Positions 1 through 5,302 of a DNA stretch of 7,983 nt are shown here, piece after piece. A model generated the notes under the pieces. That model ran no database searches. It was not told the DNA's origin and saw only the letters and a program-made list of their open reading frames with translations. Every line of letters starts with the position of its first letter. Within the stretch, counting starts at the first letter, position 1. The position numbers and the translations under genes are program-made. This DNA comes from Pseudomonadota bacterium (lineage in GTDB: Bacteria; Pseudomonadota; Gammaproteobacteria; Burkholderiales; Casimicrobiaceae): NCBI GenBank assembly GCA_029571495.1, contig JAKPSO010000481.1, forward strand, positions 1 to 7,983. The letters are read 5' to 3'.

Positions 1-344
1 ATGCCGCCGCTGCCAATTTTCGCCGTGAGCGTCCAAGCACCGAAGCGGCTGCCCGTGGCATCGACGGGTCCGCCGTCTTCGCCCTCGTGCGCCAGCACTT
101 CCCCCAACAACGTCGCAAAAGGTACGCCCGAGGCACCGGGCTGCGCGGCCGCTACTGGATCGGCGCCAACGCTCGTCGCGTCCGCCGAGAAAAAGCGGTC
201 GATCTCAGCGCCCAGCTCGGCGTCGGACGCTTTGATGCGTGCAATGAATTCGATACGCGCGGCAGCGTCAAGTTCGTAGGCTTCGTCCAATAGCGCAGAA
301 ACACGTCCCCATGCAGCGGGGCGAACCTTAAACGGGGTACTCAT
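1..344 (-). CDS. Serine/threonine protein kinase, N-terminal part (cut by left window edge)
   Basis: Only the first 114 codons are in the window. Residues 9-60 form a helical, acidic region with the pattern AWGRVSALLDEAYEL ... RIEFI ... DAELGAEIDRFFSAD. This is the leader commonly found before the kinase domain in bacterial kinases encoded beside ECF sigma factors. A linker (61-98) follows, then FGAWTLTAKIGSGG (101-114), the start of a Hanks-type kinase domain with its glycine-rich ATP loop. Catalytic lysine, HRD and DFG motifs lie beyond the window. The ATG at 344 was chosen because it opens the frame 48 bp after the sigma-factor stop; an overlapping ATG at 348 is out of frame and ends after six codons. 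GGA lies very close to the ATG, so the ribosome site is weak. The kinase probably forms one transcript with the sigma gene and may modulate it or share its signal; that link is inference. Family is confident, substrate unknown. Confidence 0.85.
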   Translation of the reverse strand, partial: MSTPFKVRPAAWGRVSALLDEAYELDAAARIEFIARIKASDAELGAEIDRFFSADATSVGADPVAAAQPGASGVPFATLLGEVLAHEGEDGGPVDATGSRFGAWTLTAKIGSGG

Positions 345-392
345 TCATCCAAAGACGCAAAAAACGGTGAAGCCCGACATAGCGCAGTGCGC

Positions 393-1049
393 TTATGCCG
401 CGTCCGGCGCTGCGGTGCCGAGCGCCTGGGACAACAGCACCCGCGCCTTCGCGATTTCGCGATTGATAGTGCGTTCGGTCACGCCAAGTTCGGTGGCGAT
501 TTCGGCGCAAGTCAGCCCAGAGAACAAATGCATCTCGACGATTTGGTACATGCGTTCGTCCAGTGTTTTCAAGTCTTGCATTGCAACGTCAAGGTGCGCG
601 AGATCGGCATTGTCGAGCCACGGAACCGGCGCGGCACCAACGTGTGAGAGCGTTAGCAGTGTGACACCACCGCCGCGCTTTTCGGCGTCGCGTTCGCGGA
701 CAAAATCAATCACGATGGAGCGCAGCACTTTGCCGACGTAAGCGAAAAATTGCACGCGCGACGAACCTTGCAGTCCCTCGCGCTCGGCCATACGCATGAA
801 GCCTTCGTGCACCAGCGCCGTCGCGTTAAGCCCAGTCACGCCTCCCACTAACGCGAGCCGCGAGCGCGCCATTCGTTTGATGTCCGGGTAGAGCCGCGAG
901 AAAACTTCGCGCATCGCTTCACCATCACCGCTGGAGGCTCGGCGAACCAATTCGGTTGGGGTTTGGTTGGCAGGCGTGTTGGTGGAATTCACGTTCGTAT
1001 TGTGCACGGAAAGCCGCGCTGGCCAATGCACGTGCCACGCGCGATACAA
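393..1049 (-). CDS. ECF-type RNA polymerase sigma factor (PF07638 / TIGR02999-like)
   Basis: Alternative sigma factor that would direct RNA polymerase to a dedicated promoter set. Numbered from TTG 1049, region 2 covers about residues 33-128, with the family-typical NATALVHEGFMRM (75-87) and FFAYVGKVLRSIVIDFVRERDAEKRGGG (101-128). Region 4 is a helix-turn-helix at about 178-205 (GLTCAEIATELGVTERTINREIAKAR). The whole is about 200 residues, as usual for the family. The start is uncertain: the longest frame begins with TTG at 1049, but GTG codons at 1007 and 992 give an N-terminus closer to relatives, and none has a clear Shine-Dalgarno sequence. Residues 33-218 are secure. The kinase gene begins 48 bp downstream, the usual partner for this sigma type. 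An inverted repeat and a possible promoter lie at 1082-1130. No anti-sigma gene is seen nearby. Confidence 0.93.
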   Translation of the reverse strand: MYRAWHVHWPARLSVHNTNVNSTNTPANQTPTELVRRASSGDGEAMREVFSRLYPDIKRMARSRLALVGGVTGLNATALVHEGFMRMAEREGLQGSSRVQFFAYVGKVLRSIVIDFVRERDAEKRGGGVTLLTLSHVGAAPVPWLDNADLAHLDVAMQDLKTLDERMYQIVEMHLFSGLTCAEIATELGVTERTINREIAKARVLLSQALGTAAPDAA

Positions 1050-1081
1050 CCGCTAAAGCGCAGGTACAACTTTTTACCCAT

Positions 1082-1102
1082 AACGACCGCCTGACGGTCG
1101 TT
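1082..1102. promoter_or_regulatory. Perfect inverted repeat upstream of the sigma-factor gene (candidate operator)
   Basis: AACGACCG (1082-1089), 5 nt spacer, CGGTCGTT (1095-1102): two perfect 8-bp arms. The half-site with its leading T (TAACGACCG, 1081-1089) occurs again at 1148-1156. The repeat lies just downstream of a possible -10 box for the sigma gene, a typical repressor position. No T-run follows on either strand, so it is not a normal terminator. The repeat is certain; its role as an operator is inference. Confidence 0.4.
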
Positions 1103-1130
1103 TCATAGGAAAAAACAGACACATCGACAA
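1102..1130 (-). promoter_or_regulatory. Possible sigma-70-like promoter of the sigma/kinase operon
   Basis: On the minus strand TTGTCG (1130-1125) is separated by 17 nt from TATGAA (1107-1102), each matching four of six consensus bases. It would start transcription near 1095, about 46 nt before the most upstream start codon. The match is modest and such pairs occur by chance; the correct spacing and its place directly before the gene are its main support. Confidence 0.25.
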
Positions 1131-1136
1131 TAGGTC

Positions 1137-1164
1137 AAAACTGCCTGTAACGACCGTACGGCAG
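1137..1164 (-). terminator. Weak terminator-like hairpin after the Sco gene
   Basis: On the minus strand CTGCC (1164-1160), a 14-nt loop, GGCAG (1145-1141) and then TTTT (1140-1137) follow the Sco stop codon by about 22 nt. A five-pair stem with a long loop and four T is weak for an intrinsic terminator, but the place is right for separating the copper genes from the sigma/kinase unit. Confidence 0.3.
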
Positions 1165-1186
1165 CCGATAGCGCGTAAAAGCTGTA

Positions 1187-1807
1187 TTACTTCAGCAACG
1201 TAGTGAGGTCCGCTGCAATCGCTTCGGCTCCCGCCTCGTGCCGGATCATCAAACGGATGCGTCCGGCGGCGTCGAACGCGTACATCTGCGTGGAGTGATC
1301 CATGACGTAGGTGTTTTCGTCTTTCACCTGCGCCTTTTGATAGATGATCTTGAACTCTTTGGCGGCGGCAGTCGTTTGCGCGTCGGTGCCGTACAGCGCC
1401 GCGAATGTCGGGTTGAAGGCCCGCACGTAATCGGTGAGCGCTTTCGGTTGATCGCGTTTCGGGTCAACCGTGACGAACACGACTTGCACGCGCGCGGCAT
1501 CTTCCGGCTTCATTTTGGCTAGCGCTGCGTTCAGCGTAGTCATCGTCGTTGGACAGTAGTCCGGACAAAACATGTACCCGAAAAATAGCACGGTGACTTT
1601 GCCTTTGAAGCTCTCCAACGTGCGCGGTTGTTGCGTCGCTGAATCGTTGAGTTCCAACGATTTACCAAACGCCGCACCGGTGATGTCGGTGGCTGCGAAG
1701 TTCGCCGCGGGCCTACCGTTGTTGCATGCGGCGAGCACGAGAAGTGCCGCCAGCGTCACCAACGCGTTGAGCGTCTCTATAAGAGGACCCTTTGTACGCA
1801 CATTCAT
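1187..1807 (-). CDS. Sco1/SenC family copper metallochaperone, lipoprotein
   Basis: Copper-binding thioredoxin-fold protein of the cell envelope, known in this family to help assemble the CuA centre of cytochrome c oxidase. From ATG 1807 it is 206 residues. A hydrophobic signal (about 12-27) ends in a lipobox LAAC with C28, predicting a lipid-anchored protein. The signature FFGYMFCPDYCPTTM holds the two copper-ligand cysteines C81 and C85 (CPxxC spacing), and the third ligand His is H171 in YVMDHSTQMY. VVFVTVDPKRD is also family-typical. A TTG at 1822 would give five more residues and a 4-bp overlap (TTGA) with the stop of the PCuAC gene; both starts have a GAG 8-10 nt upstream. ATG was preferred for codon type. 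The abutment with PCuAC indicates translational coupling and joint work in copper delivery. No key residue is missing. Confidence 0.95.
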   Translation of the reverse strand: MNVRTKGPLIETLNALVTLAALLVLAACNNGRPAANFAATDITGAAFGKSLELNDSATQQPRTLESFKGKVTVLFFGYMFCPDYCPTTMTTLNAALAKMKPEDAARVQVVFVTVDPKRDQPKALTDYVRAFNPTFAALYGTDAQTTAAAKEFKIIYQKAQVKDENTYVMDHSTQMYAFDAAGRIRLMIRHEAGAEAIAADLTTLLK

Positions 1808-1818
1808 CTGCGCGGCAC

Positions 1819-2283
1819 TCAATGCTTATGCTCGGAGTGGTCCATTCCGGCTTTTTCGACTGACACTTGCACCGTCACCTCGCCCGCCTTTTCAAACTTG
1901 AGCGTCAAAGGAAACTTGGTGCCGTCTTTCAAGCCGTCCGGCAAGCCCATAAGCATGACGTGATAGCCGCCCGGCTTAAGTTCTACCTTGCCGCTAGCTG
2001 GCACCTCGAGCGATTTGACCTCACGCATGCGCATCATGCCCGCCTCGGACACCATTGAGTGAATTTGGATCTCTTTTGACACGTTTCCGGTCACGCTCAG
2101 GAGCTTGTCGGCGGCGCCGCTATTCGACAGCGTCATGAACGCAGCGCCATTTTTGACCGCGGCAGGTGTCGCGCGCGCCCAGACGTGATCCACGCTGATG
2201 TTGCCGACCTTGTAATCAGCCGCGAAAGCGGTTGCGCCGAAGAGCGAAGCGGTGAGCGCGAGGAGAGCAAATTGCTTTTTCAT
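1819..2283 (-). CDS. Periplasmic copper chaperone PCuAC (DUF461 family)
   Basis: Secreted copper carrier that, in studied relatives, passes Cu(I) to cytochrome oxidase alone or with Sco. From ATG 2283 it has 154 residues, with a signal peptide MKKQFALLALTASLFGATAFA cleaved after A21. The family copper site H-X10-M-X21-H-X-M is perfectly spaced: H75, M86, H108, M110, the last two in ELKPGGYHVMLMGL. The C-terminus MDHSEHKH (147-154) is a His-rich tail that could bind extra metal. The frame can be read upstream to a TTG at 2316, but that adds 11 residues in front of a good signal peptide and was rejected. No clear Shine-Dalgarno sequence precedes the ATG. It lies 73 bp after the CMD-family gene and overlaps or abuts the Sco gene. 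Confidence 0.94.
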   Translation of the reverse strand: MKKQFALLALTASLFGATAFAADYKVGNISVDHVWARATPAAVKNGAAFMTLSNSGAADKLLSVTGNVSKEIQIHSMVSEAGMMRMREVKSLEVPASGKVELKPGGYHVMLMGLPDGLKDGTKFPLTLKFEKAGEVTVQVSVEKAGMDHSEHKH

Positions 2284-2356
2284 GGGGAAGGATTGGTGAG
2301 ATGGAAGGTTTGTCAACGCGTTGAATGTGTCGTTCGCTGACTGAAAATATGAGCGA

Positions 2357-2938
2357 CTACTTCGTCCGCGGCACGCGGCCCATCAAATAAAACTCGTGGT
2401 TCGGCTGCATGCTGCTCATATTTGCCAAGCGATTACTCATGCCGAAAAACGCGGTGATCGCCCCGATGTCCCAAATGTCATCGTCAGCGAAACCATGCAC
2501 GCGCAGCGCAGCGAAATCTGCCTCGTCAACTGCGTTCGAATGCAGACAAATTTTCAATGCGAAATCGAGCATCGCCCGTTGCGCTGCTGTGATTTCCGCC
2601 TTGCGATGGTTGATCGCCACTTGATCGGCGATGCGCGGATTCTTTGTGTAGACACGCAAGATCGCGCCGTGCGCCACAACGCAATACAGACAATCATTCG
2701 CGCCGCTCGTGGTCACGACGATCATCTCGCGGTCTGATTTGGACAGAGCGGCCGTGTCCTTCAACATCAGCGCGTCGTGATACGCGAAAAACGCACGGCA
2801 TTCGTCGGGACGATGCGCGAGCGCGAAGAACACATTCGGAATGAAACCCGCCTTCGCCTGCACTTCGAGCATGCGCGAGCGAATGTCGTCGGGAATGTTC
2901 GCGAGCTCAGGAACTGGGAACCGAGAGATGGCATTCAT
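2357..2938 (-). CDS. AhpD-like peroxidase-related protein (carboxymuconolactone decarboxylase family)
   Basis: 193-residue alpha-helical protein of the CMD/AhpD superfamily, closest in pattern to the 'uncharacterised peroxidase-related enzyme' group (TIGR01926 type). The redox site is fully kept: E71, then C83 and C86 in NDCLYCVVAHG, and H90, giving E-x11-CxxC-x3-H with the same spacing as AhpD (Glu118, Cys130, Cys133, His137 of the M. tuberculosis enzyme). This suggests thiol-dependent peroxide reduction or disulfide exchange. No signal peptide is visible, so it should be cytoplasmic. The N-terminus (RFPVPELANIPDDIRSRMLEVQAKAGFIPNVFFALAHRP) is also typical of the group. The ATG at 2938 has no obvious ribosome site, and the leader carries a strong hairpin just upstream. 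Its place between yggX and copper genes fits an oxidative or metal stress role, but the physiological substrate is unknown. Confidence 0.9.
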   Translation of the reverse strand: MNAISRFPVPELANIPDDIRSRMLEVQAKAGFIPNVFFALAHRPDECRAFFAYHDALMLKDTAALSKSDREMIVVTTSGANDCLYCVVAHGAILRVYTKNPRIADQVAINHRKAEITAAQRAMLDFALKICLHSNAVDEADFAALRVHGFADDDIWDIGAITAFFGMSNRLANMSSMQPNHEFYLMGRVPRTK

Positions 2939-2952
2939 GCTGGAATCTTTTG

Positions 2953-2997
2953 AGTCAACGCGACGCAGGGGAGAGCACGACGGGTGTCGCGCCGACT
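2953..2997 (-). other. Strong RNA hairpin between yggX and the AhpD-like gene
   Basis: The minus-strand transcript can form a continuous 12-pair stem: AGTCGGCGCGAC (2997-2986) with GTCGCGTTGACT (2964-2953), ten Watson-Crick pairs and two G-U pairs, around a 21-nt loop. It starts one base after the yggX stop codon and ends 14 nt before the next ATG. No U-run follows, so it is not a standard intrinsic terminator. It could protect the upstream mRNA 3' end, attenuate downstream expression or mask the downstream start. The two G-U pairs become A-C mismatches on the opposite strand, so the structure favours this transcript. Confidence 0.5.
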
Positions 2998-2998
2998 G

Positions 2999-3271
2999 TT
3001 ATGGCGCTGGCGGCACGTAGCCGCTCGCCGTTTCCGCGCCACCGGAGAAGAAGTACTTGTCCATCTGCTCTGCCAGATACTTGCGCGCGCGCGGGTCGGC
3101 GAGGCCGAGACGATTCTCGTTGATGAGCATGGTTTGATGTTTGAGCCACGAGGCCCACGCCTCTTTGCTCACGTTTTCGAAAATGCGCTTACCCAAGTCA
3201 CCGGGATAAGGCGGAAAGTCCAAGCCTTCGGCTTCGCGGCCCAGTTTGATGCATTGAACGGTGCGTGCCAT
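2999..3271 (-). CDS. yggX: Probable Fe(2+)-trafficking protein YggX
   Basis: Small cytoplasmic protein of 90 residues, the normal length. The family is linked to iron handling and protection of Fe-S enzymes against oxidants. The diagnostic N-terminus MARTVQCIKLGREAEGL includes the conserved C7, followed by DFPPYPGDLGKRIFENVSKEAW, the middle WLKHQTMLINENRL, and the end YLAEQMDKYFF. The ATG at 3271 has the best ribosome site of the minus-strand genes: GGAGAA at 3282-3277 with a 5-nt spacer. It begins 25 bp after the argA stop, so the two are very likely cotranscribed, an arrangement I recall from other Burkholderiales. The C-terminal tail GGAETASGYVPPAP is a short variable extension. Confidence 0.97.
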   Translation of the reverse strand: MARTVQCIKLGREAEGLDFPPYPGDLGKRIFENVSKEAWASWLKHQTMLINENRLGLADPRARKYLAEQMDKYFFSGGAETASGYVPPAP

Positions 3272-3296
3272 GTCTGTTCTCCAAAAAATAACGACG

Positions 3297-4727
3297 TCAA
3301 ATTTGTTTGACGTAAACCTGTGACGCGCGCTCGAAGTTGTAAAGCGCTTGTTTCTTCTCAGGCAAATCGGTGATCTTGGCGGGCGTGAAACCGCGCTCCA
3401 AGAACCACGCTGCAGTGCGCGTCGTGAGCACGAAGAGCGTGTTGATGCCCTGCTCTTTCGCGGCCTTTTGCACGGCCGTCATCAGACGTTCGCCATAGCC
3501 TTCGCGACGGTAATCAGGGCTTACAGCGAGACACGCGAGCTCGGCCTTGTTCGCCTCAGGGAACGGATAGAGCGCGGCGCAGCCAATGATCTGCCCATCG
3601 TGTTCAGCCAGGAAGAAGCGTTCAACTTCGCGCTCAATCAATGCACGTGGGCGCGCCACCAAAATTCCCTGACGCTCAAGCGGTTCGATGATCGAAAGAA
3701 GCGCGCCGACGTCCTCAATTTTCGCAGGGCGCAAATTGTCGAGGCTGTCGACAGAGATCATGGTGCCGATGCCGTCGCGCGTGAAAAGCTCTTGCAAAAT
3801 CGCGCCGTCTAGCTTGCGACCGATCAAGTGTGCGCGCGCCACGCCTTTCTGACACGCCCGCACGGCAGCGGACAAGAAGAACTGGACGTCGGACGCCTGT
3901 GGGGCTTTATTTGCGATGTCGGCTGCCTCACGCGTGTAGAGCGTGGAAATCACCGCGCCGTCGGCGTCCAGCACGCCGGGGGTGTCGAGCAGAAAAATGA
4001 GCTTTGACGCTTTAAGCGCGATGGCCGTTTGAGTCGCGACCTCTTCGACGGTGAGGTTGAATGTGTCGCCTGACGTTGAGTATCCAAGTGTGGACATCAA
4101 AACAATATCGCCATCTTTCAAGCAGTCATTGATCGCCTGCGCGTCAATGCGGCGCACCTCGCCGCTGTATTTCATGTCGACGCCATCGACAACGCCAATC
4201 GGCTTCGCGACGACGAAGTTACCGCCGGTTACGCGGTTGTGAATGGGCGTGACCGCCGCTGTGCGCGGTGCCATTGACAGCGCGGCCTCGATGCGCGCAC
4301 GCGCACGCGCACTCGCGCCAATCACGCTACCAAGCTGCGATTCGTCGGTGACGCGAATGCCGCGGTGGTAGTGACTCTCCATACCGCGCTGCTCTAAGAG
4401 CTTTTCCACTTGCGGCCGCGCGCCATGCACCAACACCAGGCGAATGCCAAGGCTCGCCAGCAAATTTAAGTCGGCGATGAAATTCGGAAACGTGTCGTCG
4501 GCGACAACCTCGCCGCCGAAAGCGACGACAAAGGTTTTGCCGCGAAACGCATGAATGTAAGGCGCCGATCCGCGAAACGACGGGATAAACGCGGAAAGTT
4601 CAGTGCTGGGTGCAGCGGTCATGGCGGGCGCGGCGTTTGCGATGGTTGCGGCTGATGCGGCAGCGGGGGGTTCGGATTCAAGCGTCATATTCGCGATTCT
4701 ATCGGCGCTAACCGTTGCGCGGCGCAT
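3297..4727 (-). CDS. argA: Amino-acid N-acetyltransferase (N-acetylglutamate synthase) ArgA
   Basis: Catalyses acetyl-CoA + L-glutamate to N-acetylglutamate, the first step of arginine synthesis, in the cytoplasm. 476 residues with two domains. The amino-acid kinase-like domain (about 57-325) starts with PYIHAFRGKTFVVAFGGEVV and has VLVHGARPQVEKLL (98-111) and VTGGNFVVAKPIGVVDG; in this family it binds the feedback inhibitor arginine. The GNAT domain (about 334-476) has LAVSPDYRREGYGERLM (400-416), with the acetyl-CoA pyrophosphate loop RxxGxG, then WFLERGF (441-447). The first 50 residues are an Ala/Pro-rich, probably disordered extension; relatives usually start closer to residue 40. ATG 4727 was kept because AGGA (4740-4737) lies 9 nt upstream. 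ATGs at 4688 and 4622 are alternatives without a visible ribosome site. It heads the minus-strand run and is divergent from the membrane-protein gene at 4778. Confidence 0.95.
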   Translation of the reverse strand: MRRATVSADRIANMTLESEPPAAASAATIANAAPAMTAAPSTELSAFIPSFRGSAPYIHAFRGKTFVVAFGGEVVADDTFPNFIADLNLLASLGIRLVLVHGARPQVEKLLEQRGMESHYHRGIRVTDESQLGSVIGASARARARIEAALSMAPRTAAVTPIHNRVTGGNFVVAKPIGVVDGVDMKYSGEVRRIDAQAINDCLKDGDIVLMSTLGYSTSGDTFNLTVEEVATQTAIALKASKLIFLLDTPGVLDADGAVISTLYTREAADIANKAPQASDVQFFLSAAVRACQKGVARAHLIGRKLDGAILQELFTRDGIGTMISVDSLDNLRPAKIEDVGALLSIIEPLERQGILVARPRALIEREVERFFLAEHDGQIIGCAALYPFPEANKAELACLAVSPDYRREGYGERLMTAVQKAAKEQGINTLFVLTTRTAAWFLERGFTPAKITDLPEKKQALYNFERASQVYVKQI

Positions 4728-4777
4728 GGCAGCGATTCCTGCACCATTTACTGCGATTCCGCGCTACATTGCGCGCC
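4728..4777. promoter_or_regulatory. Short divergent intergenic region between argA and the membrane-protein gene
   Basis: These 50 bp (or about 90 bp if argA starts at 4688) must hold, or be flanked by, the start signals of both divergent units. No convincing -35/-10 pair is seen on either strand. GCGATTCC occurs twice, at 4732-4739 and 4753-4760, exactly 21 bp apart, and GCGATTC occurs again at 4693. The function as a divergent promoter region is inferred from gene layout only. Confidence 0.3.
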
Positions 4778-5278
4778 ATGCTTAGATTTCTCTTCCGCCT
4801 GCTGCAGCTGCCGATTGCGCTCCTCGTCATGTTCTACGAGTGGGGATGGGAGACGCTTTCACACGTTTTTGACTGGCTCGCGAAGCGTCGCATATGGGCG
4901 ATGGCTGAGAACGCCATCCGCCGTCTGCCTCCGTGGGCTGCGCTCGTGGTGTTTCTTATTCCAAGCGCGCTGCTATTCCCCGTAAAACTCCTGGCACTGT
5001 GGCTGGTCGGTCACGGTCAAAAGCTCCTTGGCATCGTGATTATTCTCGTCGCTAAGATCGTAGGCACTGCGATTGTGGCGCGGCTGTTTACGCTCACTCA
5101 ACCCGCGCTCATGCAGCTCGCGTGGTTCGCTCGCTTCTATCACTGGTTCGTGCCGTGGAAAGATGCTTGGATGAGCGCGATCCGCGCCAGCTGGGCGTGG
5201 CGCGTCGGTCGCGTGATCAATCGCCGCGTGAAGCGAGCCGCTGTAGCCGCGTTTCAAAGCATATTTCGGCGCGGCTAA
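4778..5278 (+). CDS. Small integral membrane protein of unknown function
   Basis: 166 residues and not a family I can name. Three hydrophobic stretches are visible: about 1-20 (LFRLLQLPIALLVMFYEWGW), about 53-76 (WAALVVFLIPSALLFPVKLLALWL) and about 82-105 (KLLGIVIILVAKIVGTAIVARLFT). The remainder is Trp- and Arg-rich, with basic segments (KRRIWAMAENAIRRLP, RVGRVINRRVKRAA) that should face the cytoplasm. No cysteine, metal or catalytic motif is evident. ATG 4778 was chosen because the residues after it begin the hydrophobic segment; a TTG at 4715 would extend it by 21 basic residues into the argA start region. No clear ribosome site is seen. It ends 24 bp before uvrD on the same strand, so the two are probably cotranscribed, which does not by itself show a shared function. 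Confidence 0.8.
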   Translation: MLRFLFRLLQLPIALLVMFYEWGWETLSHVFDWLAKRRIWAMAENAIRRLPPWAALVVFLIPSALLFPVKLLALWLVGHGQKLLGIVIILVAKIVGTAIVARLFTLTQPALMQLAWFARFYHWFVPWKDAWMSAIRASWAWRVGRVINRRVKRAAVAAFQSIFRRG

Positions 5279-5302
5279 CAGTGCTGTCTTTAAAATCAGG
5301 GG

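Noticed and set aside
2284..2316. N-terminal extension of PCuAC from a TTG at 2316
   Set aside because: It would put 11 polar residues before a complete signal peptide starting at ATG 2283.
2311..2316. Perfect TTGACA (minus strand) as a -35 box for the PCuAC gene
   Set aside because: No acceptable -10 hexamer occurs 16-18 nt downstream, and the spot coincides with part of a palindrome.
4295..4312. Three tandem GCGCAC hexamers
   Set aside because: They encode the RARARA stretch of ArgA (residues 139-144) inside a conserved frame; a short codon-level repeat without sign of being a separate element.
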